From Bradyrhizobium australiense (GTDB lineage Bacteria; Pseudomonadota; Alphaproteobacteria; Rhizobiales; Xanthobacteraceae), in the NCBI RefSeq assembly GCF_013114825.1, contig NZ_JAAVLX010000012.1:62001-126000 (forward strand): a DNA stretch of 64,000 nt. Reading direction: 5' to 3'. Under the pieces are notes generated by a model, which saw only the letters and a list, made by a program, of their open reading frames with translations, did not search any database and was not told the DNA's origin. Numbering within the stretch: the stretch's first letter is position 1; the number at the start of each line of letters is the position of its first letter. The position numbers were made by a program, and so were the translations under genes. This document shows positions 38,308 to 47,458 of this stretch, piece by piece.

Positions 38308-38653
38308 CAGGCCGTGTGACCTCCAGGCTCCTGCAATAGATCAGCAGCCGTGGATGAACTCCATGCTGGAGGACACGTTGGATTCAGCCTCCTCCAGAAG
38401 TAGCGACCAAGATTCTGGATGATACCGGGTCAGCGAGATACGGAGCCAGGGCGCTAACCTTGGGCGTCGCTTGTTCAAGCCTGAGGTTGATCGCGCGCCG
38501 ATGAGCGAACCGCTAACGGCTGAGCAATCCAATTCGCCCCCCATGCGTTATGACTTTTGACGCAGCAAAATTAGCCCTATCGAGCCGAGAAACCAATCTA
38601 GCCGCTCCCAGAGAGCTACCTGCGGATTTTTATCGAGAGGCCGCGGCGAAGCA
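38308..38653. other. No gene seen
   Basis: A minus frame at 38341-38544 (67 codons) has no motif. Nothing else is recognisable. Confidence 0.4.
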
Positions 38654-38872
38654 TCAGGAACTGTGATTAGAGTCTGCGCCGCCATCCTTTTTGAGCGTCG
38701 GCCACTCCTCTGCGCGTCGGGCTAGCTTCTCATATTCCTCGGCGATCTTAAGGAGCCTATCTCTGGACCTGCCTTCAGCGAACGACGCCGCTTTGGTCAG
38801 CGTCGCTTCCGCACGGCGTCGCCAGAATTTGGGATCGTAGAACTGATCTTTCGGTTTCATGTAGATGAGCAT
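38654..38872 (-). CDS. Small hypothetical rhizobial protein
   Basis: A 72-residue protein whose core, FYDPKFWRRRAEATLTKAAS, then RDRLLKIAEEYEKLARRAEE, is helical and charged. Short proteins with this plan (W-R-x-R-A-E, then a D-R-x-x-x-L-x-x-A-x-x-Y-E-x-L-A segment) are frequent in Bradyrhizobium and Rhizobium and have no known function. The start could be the ATG at 38872 or the one at 38860 (MKPKDQFY). No partner gene. Confidence 0.5.
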   Translation of the reverse strand: MLIYMKPKDQFYDPKFWRRRAEATLTKAASFAEGRSRDRLLKIAEEYEKLARRAEEWPTLKKDGGADSNHSS

Positions 38873-39447
38873 GCAGTTCGTACATTAAGCGAATGCGACA
38901 CCAGACCTCCAAGATCATGTAGGCCGCCCTCCCCGCAAAACTTCGCAAATTCGACCCAATTGCCGATATCTCAGAGGGAGCGAAGCCGCGGGACGCGATT
39001 CGCTTGATAAAGCCGAAGCGGGCGCACACGCATTGAGCGGTTGATAGAGTTGCTTTGCTCATGCCTCGTACACAGCCGGTGGCAGCCGGACCCAGCACGA
39101 TACCACCCCCAGCCACCACGACCTCCTCCGAAAGCGCGCTAGGTCAAGTTTCTTCCAGGACGAAGGTTTAGACGCGCAGCATCTAAAGCGCCCGCCCTCT
39201 CGGGCATGAAGCTCTTCCCTTTTCGAACTGCTACCGGGCCGCGCAATTTGCGCTGACTAGGATCGCAAACCAATCCAATATTTCGATCTCTCCCACTTGC
39301 CGGCTTGCAGAGATCAGCCGTGCTGGAGCCTTCGCTTCTAGCACGTGCACGGCTGCGCTCGGCCTAGTTGGGAATGAAACTGAGATTTTCCGCGCCAGTG
39401 AAGGCCTCTCACTCTGATTCGCGCCAGACGGCTCTTGGGGCGTGCGG
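38873..39447. other. No gene seen
   Basis: A longer minus frame at 38775-39119 overlaps the small gene and lacks motifs. The rest is non-coding as far as I can tell. Confidence 0.35.
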
Positions 39448-39542
39448 GTTTGGACATATCCACACGAGCAGTCCTCGAAGGGGCTTGAATCGTACGTAGC
39501 GTTAGATTGTACGATCTTAAAAGTAGGTGGCGCTCCCTCCGG
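39448..39542 (+). repeat. Dispersed repeat, copy 1
   Basis: Begins GTTTGGACATATCCACACGA and ends GTAGGTGGCGCTCCCTCCGG; the same element, diverged, occurs at 51564-51655. This copy contains an inverted repeat ATCGTAC-N12-GTACGAT. Confidence 0.6.
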
Positions 39543-39580
39543 CCATCTGAAAGCGTCCCGCCAGGTGATGAGAATTGGGA

Positions 39581-39865
39581 ATGTCCCACACTTTTAAGCT
39601 CACGCCGCAAGAGTCCGTCACGATCCGAGAGCACTCCCCCGAAGGCGAAGTGATCTATGGACCGCATGGCGAACTGGCCAAGTTGCAGCCAGAACAGGAC
39701 GAGCATTTGGCACAATCTCGATCTCCGATTTCGCGCGCGCCGCTCCTCTCAGGAGGTAGAATGCAGCGGCGCACCACGTGGGTGATGGCCCCGGCTGCGA
39801 CAGACCGCCAACTGTTCGCTCTCCCCAACCAGGTGCAGCTTCGGAGGCGTGTTGGACGTAGCTGA
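39581..39865 (+). pseudogene. Possible cupin-domain remnant
   Basis: The frame starts MSHTFKLTPQESVTIREHSP, then EVIYGPHGELAKLQPEQDEH, which recalls small cupin proteins (TPxESVTVRxxTPE, then PPxHxHPxQDEHF). After that the sequence turns basic and loses the cupin pattern, so only the N-terminal strands remain. Weak call. Confidence 0.3.
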
Positions 39866-40191
39866 ATGCCGGAATTGCTCCCGGGGTATATCTTACCGCT
39901 ATCGTAACTTCTTTCGTCTAGCCAGGCCGCAATCGTTGTTTCGCCCTGCGTTGCCGGCTCTGGGTCATCAGCCGGCTGGCGGGTTGATAGCCGCCTCCAT
40001 GCGCTCGGAAGTTAGGTATCTCACGACAAAGCGACCGAAGCACCGCTGCGATGGGTGTGCAGATACGCAAGTGCGCTTCCGCGGTCGTCAATGCTTTGAA
40101 TGGTTCCGGCCTGTTTCCCGGTAGACAGGTCATACTGCGCTTCGCGCAGGACGAACAATACCGCAGGATGTATCGACTTGAAGAGGATATC

Positions 40192-40500
40192 GTGAATCAA
40201 AAGCAGCGAACGCATGGGTCTTGGTCCTTCAAAGCACACCGCTGTGCAACAGCACTTGCTGTTGCTCTTGTGACGACAACAGCTCTATGCAATGAACAGG
40301 CGGGTGCGCGAGATCGGCCGGCGACACCGGAGGAGCGAGAGGCTTGCACACCGGACGTGTTTCGCTTTTGTGGCAGGCACATACCTGATGCAGGCGCCAT
40401 CACTGCCTGTCTCAGAGCCAAGTTCACAAACCTGAGTGACCAATGTCGCTACGTGATATCAGTTCGAGACTCTGCCAAAGGCAAGGAAGGCTCGAAATGA
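40192..40500 (+). CDS. Secreted cysteine-rich small protein
   Basis: A 102-residue exported protein. A signal peptide is visible (KAHRCATALAVALVTTTALC, cleavage near AGA), followed by EREACTPDVFRFCGRHIPDA, GAITACLRAKFTNLSDQC. The pattern C-x(2)-D-x(2)-R/F-x-C, then I-x-x-C-L, then L-S-x-x-C is that of the cysteine-rich repeat proteins common in rhizobial periplasms, function unknown. I use the GTG at 40192 with GAGG 7 bases upstream; an ATG at 40168 is also in frame. It precedes the acyl-CoA carboxylase genes by 178 bases. Confidence 0.65.
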   Translation: MNQKQRTHGSWSFKAHRCATALAVALVTTTALCNEQAGARDRPATPEEREACTPDVFRFCGRHIPDAGAITACLRAKFTNLSDQCRYVISVRDSAKGKEGSK

Positions 40501-40678
40501 GCCAGCGACAATAGGCTGGCGCCTTCGATTGCCCGCGTTCGAGACTAGTCCCCGGCTGAATCCAGGACGGCAACGCCGGATGGGGACAGATGAACGGGCG
40601 CGGGCAATTGAGGCAGCACCAACCGCTTGCGACTGACGGCACTCCCGCAATCGGGTACTTGTTTGGGCGAATAGGCGA

Positions 40679-42154
40679 ATGCGTGAATTACCCTTCCACA
40701 CCATTCTGATCGCCAATAGAGGCGAGATTGCCGTACGGATCATCAAGACCTTGCGAAGGCTGGGGCTTCGCTCTGCAATTGTCTACCACGAGGCCGATGC
40801 GGGGACGCCGGCTGTCTCCATGGCTGACACGGCGATTGCCATCAGCGGTCGCACGCCGATTGCGGCCTATCTCGACATCGCGCAAATCATCGCTGCTGCC
40901 CACAAGGCGAGCGCCGACGCCCTTCATCCGGGTTATGGATTTCTCTCCGAGAACGCTGAGTTCGCTAGGGCCGTGATAAAGGCGGGCATTGCGTTCATCG
41001 GGCCCGCTCCCGAAAGCATAGAACTGATGGGCGACAAAATCCGGGCCCGCAACTTCGTTCAGCGAAACGGTTTTCCGGTCGCACCTTCGGCGATCGAAGA
41101 AGATGATCCAGCGACATTCACATTCAGGGCGCGAGCTGTTGGAGTTCCTTTGCTGGTGAAACCATCGGCGGGCGGTGGCGGCAAGGGCATGCGGGTCGTA
41201 CGCGACCTCGCGACCCTGGAGGACGCGATCGCGCAGGCGCGCAGTGAGGGGCAGAGGTACTTCGGCGATGGCCGGCTTTACGTCGAACGATATGTCGAAA
41301 ACCCGCGGCACATCGAAGTACAGGTGCTCGGCGACTCCTTCGGAAACGTGGTCCATCTCTTTGAGAGGGAGTGCTCCGTGCAGCGCCGGTTCCAGAAGAT
41401 CATCGAGGAGTCGCCCTCGCCCGCGCTGTCGCCAGAGTTGCGGAAACGGGTCTGCGAAACCGCCGCCAGCATCGCGCGCGCCGCCAAGTATCGAAACGCA
41501 GGCACTGTCGAATTCATCTACGGCGGCGGAGAGTTCTATTTTCTTGAGATGAATACGCGTCTGCAAGTCGAACACACCGTGACCGAGATGATCACCGGCA
41601 TCGATCTTGTTGCTCAACAGATCTATGTCGCAGCGGGCCGCGAACTTGGATTCTCGCAGTCCGATATCGTCTCGAGAGGACACGCGATCGAGGCTAGACT
41701 GTATGCGGAAGCCCCGGAACGCGGATATGTTCCGACGACTGGCAAGGTACTTGTTCTCGAGTACCCGGATGGCGACGGCGTACGGATCGACAGCGGCATC
41801 TTACAAGGCCAGCAGATCACGACAGCGTTCGATCCCATGCTCGCAAAGATCATCGTGCATTCGCCCACGCGCATTGAGGCTGCGCTGAAGTCCCATCGCG
41901 CGATGCGGGAGCTGGTGCTTCTCGGCTGCGAGACAAACGCGAGCTTTCTCACACGTATCCTCCGCGAGGAGGCATTTCTCAGCGGACACATCCATACGGG
42001 CTATCTTGAGGAAAATCCGCACATCGCATCGGGCGAACCTGCGTCCGACTTATCGGCCTTCCTCGCCACAGCCGCCCTCCTGACGAGACCTGTCCGCGAA
42101 TCGGCAGATGCCGTGCCCGAGCTTCATGCAGCGATGGGCAGCTGGAGAAACTGA
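40679..42154 (+). CDS. accC: Biotin carboxylase subunit of an acyl-CoA carboxylase
   Basis: ATP-dependent biotin carboxylase that puts CO2 on the biotin of a carrier protein. The 491-residue protein has the N-terminal IANRGEIAVRIIKTLRRLG, ALHPGYGFLSENAEFA, the ATP-grasp glycine loop PSAGGGGKGMRVV, the HIEVQVLGDSFGNVVHLFER segment with the catalytic region ECSVQRRFQKIIEESPSP, and EMNTRLQVEHTVTE. It ends where a biotin domain would start in methylcrotonyl-CoA carboxylase alpha chains; that domain is encoded separately by the next gene, 1 base downstream. It is intact. This is likely a secondary copy, not the essential fatty-acid accC. Confidence 0.9.
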   Translation: MRELPFHTILIANRGEIAVRIIKTLRRLGLRSAIVYHEADAGTPAVSMADTAIAISGRTPIAAYLDIAQIIAAAHKASADALHPGYGFLSENAEFARAVIKAGIAFIGPAPESIELMGDKIRARNFVQRNGFPVAPSAIEEDDPATFTFRARAVGVPLLVKPSAGGGGKGMRVVRDLATLEDAIAQARSEGQRYFGDGRLYVERYVENPRHIEVQVLGDSFGNVVHLFERECSVQRRFQKIIEESPSPALSPELRKRVCETAASIARAAKYRNAGTVEFIYGGGEFYFLEMNTRLQVEHTVTEMITGIDLVAQQIYVAAGRELGFSQSDIVSRGHAIEARLYAEAPERGYVPTTGKVLVLEYPDGDGVRIDSGILQGQQITTAFDPMLAKIIVHSPTRIEAALKSHRAMRELVLLGCETNASFLTRILREEAFLSGHIHTGYLEENPHIASGEPASDLSAFLATAALLTRPVRESADAVPELHAAMGSWRN

Positions 42155-42155
42155 C

Positions 42156-42659
42156 GTGAAACACTCTTTTGAAGTTGATGGCGTAGATTATCAGTTCTCG
42201 CTTTCACGTTGCCAACAGGGCTATCGCCTTCGCTTGAGTAACAAAGTGATTGCCCCAGTCGTGTTCTCCCAGCAAGGCGACGGTCGCGGCGTCCTTACCA
42301 TCGCTGGCGAAAGCGAACCGGTCCGATTCGCCATCGACGGCGAGATTATTCACGTGCATATCCGCGGTAGGACGCGCATTTTGCACTACCGCGACCCGTT
42401 GAGAACGCTCGCTTGCGCGAATAATGAGGCAGATCATCTCCTGGCCCGCGCGCCAATGCCGGGCCTCGTCGTTACGATCAGCGTTTCGCCTGGTCAACCG
42501 GTTTCCGCAGGCACGGCGCTGATGACAATCGAGAGCATGAAGTTGGAAACCATCATACGCTCTCCACGGGACGGCGTGATCGACCGAATTCACTTCAACG
42601 AAGGCGAGAGCTTCGAGCGAGGCGCAGTGCTGGTCACGCTCTCCGAGAAAGGGCGTTGA
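42156..42659 (+). CDS. Biotin carrier subunit of the acyl-CoA carboxylase
   Basis: A 167-residue protein whose C-terminal half is a biotinyl domain: LARAPMPGLVVTISVSPGQP, then TIESMKLETIIRSPRDGVID, with the biotinylated lysine at 129. The core tetrapeptide is ESMKLE instead of the usual AMKM, a form seen in methylcrotonyl- and propionyl-type carboxylases. The N-terminal half resembles the linker (BT) domain that binds the carboxyltransferase. It starts with GTG directly after the accC stop and ends one base before the carboxyltransferase gene, so the three genes are one operon. Confidence 0.85.
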   Translation: MKHSFEVDGVDYQFSLSRCQQGYRLRLSNKVIAPVVFSQQGDGRGVLTIAGESEPVRFAIDGEIIHVHIRGRTRILHYRDPLRTLACANNEADHLLARAPMPGLVVTISVSPGQPVSAGTALMTIESMKLETIIRSPRDGVIDRIHFNEGESFERGAVLVTLSEKGR

Positions 42660-42660
42660 G

Positions 42661-44268
42661 ATGCAGCGCATTTCCTCTGCAGCGGACGTCAAATCCCACG
42701 AATTTCGCCTCAACGAACTCCACAATAGACGACTTGCGGCCGAACTGAAGGAACGACAACGTGTCGTCCGCTTCAACCGTCCTGAACGGGACCTTGAGCG
42801 CCTGCGTCGGCAAAACAAGCTGTTTGTACGTGATCGGATCGAGGCTTTGCTCGATCCAGACACTCCGTTCCTCGAGCTTTCGACGCTAGCTGCTAATAAG
42901 GCTTACGACGGCGAGGTGCCTGGCGCAGCGCAGGTCGTCGGCATCGGCATCGTAGCGGGTCGCGAGGTCATTGTTCACGCGGATGACGCCAGCGTGAAGG
43001 GCGGCGCATGGTATCCGTTGTCTGTCAAGAAGATCGTGCGGGCCTTGGACATAGCAATCGAGAACCGTCTGCCCATGGTTCATCTGTGCGACTGTGCTGG
43101 TGGTTTCCTGCCTTTGCAGGCGGAGTTCTTCGCGGATCGATACTACGCGGGTCGAATCTTCCGCAATCAGTCCATTCTCTCGAAAATGGGAGTGCCGCAA
43201 GTCGCCATCGCAATGGGTCATTGCACCGCGGGAGGAGCGTACGTCCCGGCGCTTAGCGACTACAACATCATCGTGGAGGGAACGGGCGCGATTTTTCTAG
43301 GAGGTCCCCCGGTCGTGAAAGCAGCCACGGGCGAGACGGTATCCGTCGAAGAGCTTGGTGGCGCTCATATGCATACCAGCGTGTCTGGGACGAGTGACTA
43401 TTTCGCAAGCTCCGAGATGCACGCGATTGCCATCGCACGGGAGATCGTCGCTCGCTTCAATCGTCCCACCAAATCCTCGATGGATCGAGTCTCTCCGGAG
43501 CCGCCGGCGTACGATGCGTCCGAACTCTACGGCATCATTCCCAGGGATCCTCGAGTGCAGTTTGATATGCGGGAGATCATCGCCCGTCTGGTGGATGGCA
43601 GCCGGTTCCACGAATACCAGCCACGCTATGGCGAATCTCTGGTGTGCGGCTTCGCGCGGCTTTATGGATATCAGATCGGGGTTATTGCAAATAACGGTGT
43701 GCTGTTCAGCGAAAGTGCGCTGAAGGGCGCTCACTTTATCCAACTTTGCGATAAGAATCGGACGCCCCTGCTCTTTCTGCAGAATATCACGGGTTTCATG
43801 GTCGGCCGCGAATACGAACGGCGCGGCATCACCAAGGATGGCGCCAAGCTGATTATGGCCGTTTCTGGAGCGTCGGTGCCCAAGTTCACAGTCGTTTGCA
43901 ACGGCTCCTACGGAGCGGGGACGTTCGCTATGGCCGGGCGGGCTTTCGATCCGCGCTTTATGTTCACCTGGCCGCAGTCTCAGATTTCTGCGATGGGTGC
44001 AGACCAAGCAGCAGGCGTGCTCACCCATGTCAAGGCAAGACAATTAGCCCGCGAGGGTGGACGCCTATCTGAGCAGGAGTTGGCAGCTATTCGAGAGCCG
44101 ATTCTGGAAGAGTATCGGGAACGATCGAGCGCCTATTATGCGACCTCCGAAATCTGGGACGACGGCATTCTTGATCCTATCGACACCAGAAACGCGCTCG
44201 CAGTCGTCCTGAGCGCTTCGCTCAATACACCCATTGAGGCGCCACATTACGGCGTCTTCAGAATGTAG
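42661..44268 (+). CDS. Carboxyltransferase beta subunit, methylcrotonyl/geranyl-CoA type
   Basis: Moves the carboxyl group from biotin to an acyl-CoA. The 535-residue protein follows MCC-beta: AGGFLPLQAEFF, GHCTAGGAYVPALSDYNIIV, FLGGPPVVKAATGETVSVEE, ANNGVLFSESALKGAHFIQL, FLQNITGFMVGREYERRG and FTWPQSQISAMGADQAAGVL. These include both oxyanion-hole glycine regions. The precise acyl-CoA (3-methylcrotonyl, geranyl or another branched chain) cannot be read from the sequence. No enoyl-CoA hydratase, isovaleryl-CoA dehydrogenase or lyase gene lies nearby, unlike the leucine-degradation operon. Confidence 0.88.
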   Translation: MQRISSAADVKSHEFRLNELHNRRLAAELKERQRVVRFNRPERDLERLRRQNKLFVRDRIEALLDPDTPFLELSTLAANKAYDGEVPGAAQVVGIGIVAGREVIVHADDASVKGGAWYPLSVKKIVRALDIAIENRLPMVHLCDCAGGFLPLQAEFFADRYYAGRIFRNQSILSKMGVPQVAIAMGHCTAGGAYVPALSDYNIIVEGTGAIFLGGPPVVKAATGETVSVEELGGAHMHTSVSGTSDYFASSEMHAIAIAREIVARFNRPTKSSMDRVSPEPPAYDASELYGIIPRDPRVQFDMREIIARLVDGSRFHEYQPRYGESLVCGFARLYGYQIGVIANNGVLFSESALKGAHFIQLCDKNRTPLLFLQNITGFMVGREYERRGITKDGAKLIMAVSGASVPKFTVVCNGSYGAGTFAMAGRAFDPRFMFTWPQSQISAMGADQAAGVLTHVKARQLAREGGRLSEQELAAIREPILEEYRERSSAYYATSEIWDDGILDPIDTRNALAVVLSASLNTPIEAPHYGVFRM

Positions 44269-45509
44269 CGATCGGATCAGGGCCGCCTTGGCGGGATCAT
44301 CGAGGTAGCGCAGCGCAATCCAGGCACACGTGTAATGGAAATCGGCGCGATAATTGCAAAGCGCAAGGCGCTGATCATGCTCATCCTTCGATCTGGCTGG
44401 CTTTCAAATCGGCGGCGGGGTCTACCTCCACACCCACAGAAAGGAAGACAAGTGAAATGCATCACCTTCGCAGCGGCGCTGCTGGCTCTGACGAGCGCGG
44501 CGCACGCTGGCCCCGAGCTCGAAGCCAGCGCCGGCTTCCTTGCCGGCATCCGCTCGATCGACGTCACCATGCATCGCGTTCGCCCACACAGATCAGGCGC
44601 CGCAAGCCGAAAGAAATGTCCCGCCTCGGTGCGCCGTCGCACATCTACGCCGATCACGACGACGGCGGTGCGCTCGGAGCGGTGCGTGCGCCCCATTGAC
44701 AGGTCGCACAAGACCGGAGAGATCGTCGCCAGCAGGATTGCGGCGACGAAGACGAGAGCGAGCGCGAAAGCGTTTCACCGACACGACCAGAGCAAGAGAC
44801 AGAGCACAGTCAGAAACAGAGCAGAGTAATCCGCGCTTACCCGATGATCTGCGCCGTAACAGATCGTCGGGCGTCATCGGAATGTCCGCGTGCCCCCAGA
44901 TCGATTCCTGACCGCACTGCCACGATTCCGGTCAGTCGACCCGTACTGCAGAACAAAAACCGTCCCGTTGAAGCGAGAGATTGAATGCCCTCCGCTGCCT
45001 CAGAAGCCGCCATTTCATTGATGACAAAGCCCACCATCGCCTTGGATGACGCAGCTCGAACGCTAGCATTGGTGAAAGATCGTTGCCTTGCTGCTGGCGA
45101 ATACCGGCGAGGTATCGATGGCGCTTGCCACGGTTTTACTCACAATAGTGGCGGCGTTGTTGTCGGTTCAGCTGAGGACAGGCGGATCCGGTTTCAATGT
45201 GCCCCATCGTCGACACTCTCGAAGCAGCTAGAGGAGATTGGCTTCAAACCAGTTTCGGTGGGAACCACTGAGCCGCTGAAGTCTGTCAGCCTCACGCAGC
45301 GCTGGCGAACGGCTTCAGAAATGGTCTGTGCCAATACGACGTCATCACGCAAATGGTGGTCTATGAATTTCTGATGTCGAATGTCGTTGAACGAACGCGA
45401 TGTGCTGTCGCAAACACGCCACCGGGTTATCGCCTAGGCGGATTAGCTCTTCGCGCGCGCCCAAAAGCGATGTTTTCGTCGGCCCCGAACGGATCCAGGA
45501 GTACACCTA
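44269..45509. other. Poorly coding stretch
   Basis: Near 44453-44590 a frame encodes a good signal peptide (KCITFAAALLALTSAAHAGP) followed by SFLAGIRSID-like sequence, then becomes basic and unlikely; it could be a truncated exported protein. A 129-codon frame at 44985-45374 has no motif. Confidence 0.35.
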
Positions 45510-46052
45510 GTGGATAATGCCAACAAACAAATAGCGCTTGAAGAACACTCGGCTCTCGAGCAGGTGGTAAGAGGTGGAAAATGGCATCACGACCTGACCC
45601 GCGAAGATACTCAGCGCGCCCGTTACAACGGCGGACTTCGCAGCTTTGTCAAAAAGGCAGCCCTCGATTCGGTCCCGATTGCACTTTGCGCTCTGATATT
45701 GATCAACTGTGGAGCTGCGCTTGCAGTCTTGGCGTTCCTCGACGGCATATCAACCAGAGCCACAATCGATCTGAGCCTTATCGGCGCCCTCGCCTCAGCA
45801 ACGCTGTCCTTCGCGTTGGGGGCCGCGCTCGCTTTGCTCGCAATGTTCGCCTGCGCCGCAGCTGAAAAGGTGGTTTCGAGGCTCAGTACTTTTGAGCCAC
45901 CAAGGATCCAAGAGGCGCGCCGCTTGCGCGCTGCAAAGACCGAGCGCGTTTGCCACATCTGTTCGTTTATTTCCGCGCTGGCCTCGCTAGCTCTATTCGC
46001 TTCTGGAATGTCCGAGACGAGCTCCACACTCCCGATGCTTCTGCACAGGTAA
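45510..46052 (+). CDS. Hypothetical membrane protein with three transmembrane segments
   Basis: A 180-residue protein starting at a GTG (45510). The hydrophobic segments are SVPIALCALILINCGAALAV (about 55-80), SLIGALASATLSFALGAALA (about 88-115) and ICSFISALASLALFASGM (about 150-170), separated by a basic loop (RIQEARRLRAAKTERVCHIC). The N-terminus is charged and cytoplasmic. Short membrane proteins of this plan occur often on rhizobial plasmids and islands without known role. No family recognised; the frame is intact. Confidence 0.6.
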   Translation: MDNANKQIALEEHSALEQVVRGGKWHHDLTREDTQRARYNGGLRSFVKKAALDSVPIALCALILINCGAALAVLAFLDGISTRATIDLSLIGALASATLSFALGAALALLAMFACAAAEKVVSRLSTFEPPRIQEARRLRAAKTERVCHICSFISALASLALFASGMSETSSTLPMLLHR

Positions 46053-46124
46053 GCTGCCCAAGCGCCCTTTCGAGTTGGCTAGTATCGAGCCCGCGAGCTG
46101 AGAACCGCCAGGAGCCCCCCGCCC

Positions 46125-46373
46125 ATGCAGTGTCCGAAATGCAACGCCGATAACTGGTGCGAAATCCCGTCGCATGATCCCTGGAGCGGTCGACCGATGA
46201 TCGCCTGTAATGTCTGCGGCGAATATACTGAGCACAAGCTCGCTGAGCGCGAGGAGGCGTACGCGGTCATTGCCGGCGCCCTGACTGGCGAACACCAACA
46301 CGACCCGCCGGCTTATGCCGGCAAGATCCTGGATGCCCTTGAGAATGCTGGTCTAACGATCACCCGGACCTGA
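46125..46373 (+). CDS. Small zinc-ribbon-like hypothetical protein
   Basis: An 82-residue protein beginning MQCPKCNADNWCEIPSHDPW and including ACNVCGEYTEHKL. The two pairs CPKC and CNVC are spaced like a zinc ribbon, and the C-terminal half is helical. It lies about 70 bases after the membrane protein gene and might share its transcript. GAACCGCCAGGAG lies just upstream of the ATG. Function unknown. Confidence 0.6.
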   Translation: MQCPKCNADNWCEIPSHDPWSGRPMIACNVCGEYTEHKLAEREEAYAVIAGALTGEHQHDPPAYAGKILDALENAGLTITRT

Positions 46374-47458
46374 AGAAGAATGGGAGACCCGCTCATGGGC
46401 CATGCCACTCCTTGCCCCGCCTACCCTATATCCCCGGCGCCGGAAAACGCGGGACTGCGAGGCGGTGCGTGATCGTCATGCGGGGCTTCACGCCGCTATG
46501 ACCGATCTGAAGAGGCAGGTCGATCGAGTGGCATCGAGTCGGCACGATTGCGTCTAGCTAACTATTTCCGTACCGCAACCTCTTGCGCCCGCACTACGGC
46601 GAGCACTCTAGGAGGCCACACTCGAGAATGGTGCACAATCGCTCGGGGCTCTGAATCGCATCTATTCCACAATGGAAGATAAGCTCGATCCGCCGCTTCG
46701 TGCAAGGTGGACGCGGCTCGGAGTTGCGCCGAGATATCTGCAATATAGCGATATCGGCTCCGGTCACCTCACTGCGCGCTTCGCTTGGGTGCAATAAACG
46801 TCGGTATTGCCGAGACAAGTCGGCTGGAGCACGTCGGGCTGCCGTTTTGGATTCAATCTCTTCTTTGCTCCGCATAGGGATCTTGAGCGCGTCTGTCTGG
46901 AAACGCCCGCAGTGAGTGTTCTCATATCAGCCAGCCTGCGTCGGGGAAATGGTTTTCCACCATGGCAGTGGCCTGCATTTGGTCGCTTGTGTCCTCGTAC
47001 CTCAGGAAGCGAGGAGACGCATATGGTGGTGGCACAATGGAATGATGGAATACTGGAATAATGTTCAGCCAAGCCACTGAAAGGGGTTGAACCTTACGCT
47101 GCGTCAGGTTGTAGGCTTGGAAACCAATTATGACCAAAGCTACACCACGCAAGCAATGGATATCGGCTAACGCGGCAGCCGGGTTGCCGTGCGCATGATC
47201 GCAAGTTTGGAACTGGCGCCTGTTCGAATTGACTTCCCACTGATGATGCCGGAAGGCGGCGAGATCGTGCCGTTTGTCGAGTTCGCATCGGACGAAAGCA
47301 AAGAGCCAAAAGAGCGTCTTCAAGCATGTTGTGCGATCGAGCGGCCCGGCGCCCTCGTCACCAAGCTGGAACATCGGGATCGGCTCATCGATCAACGAGG
47401 CCGCCTTCGCCCAGGCAACCGCTGCCAGTAGCAACAACTAAGCACGTTCGAAAGCACG
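46374..47458. other. Region upstream of trpD without a clear gene
   Basis: I looked for a trpG fragment, as trpGDC is the usual order, and found none. A plus frame at 47189-47431 (MRMIASLELAPVRIDFPLMM) is unassigned. The rest shows small coding-like fragments only. Confidence 0.35.

Noticed and set aside
40688..41683. A 331-codon minus frame inside accC
   Set aside because: Shadow of the biotin carboxylase; no family pattern.
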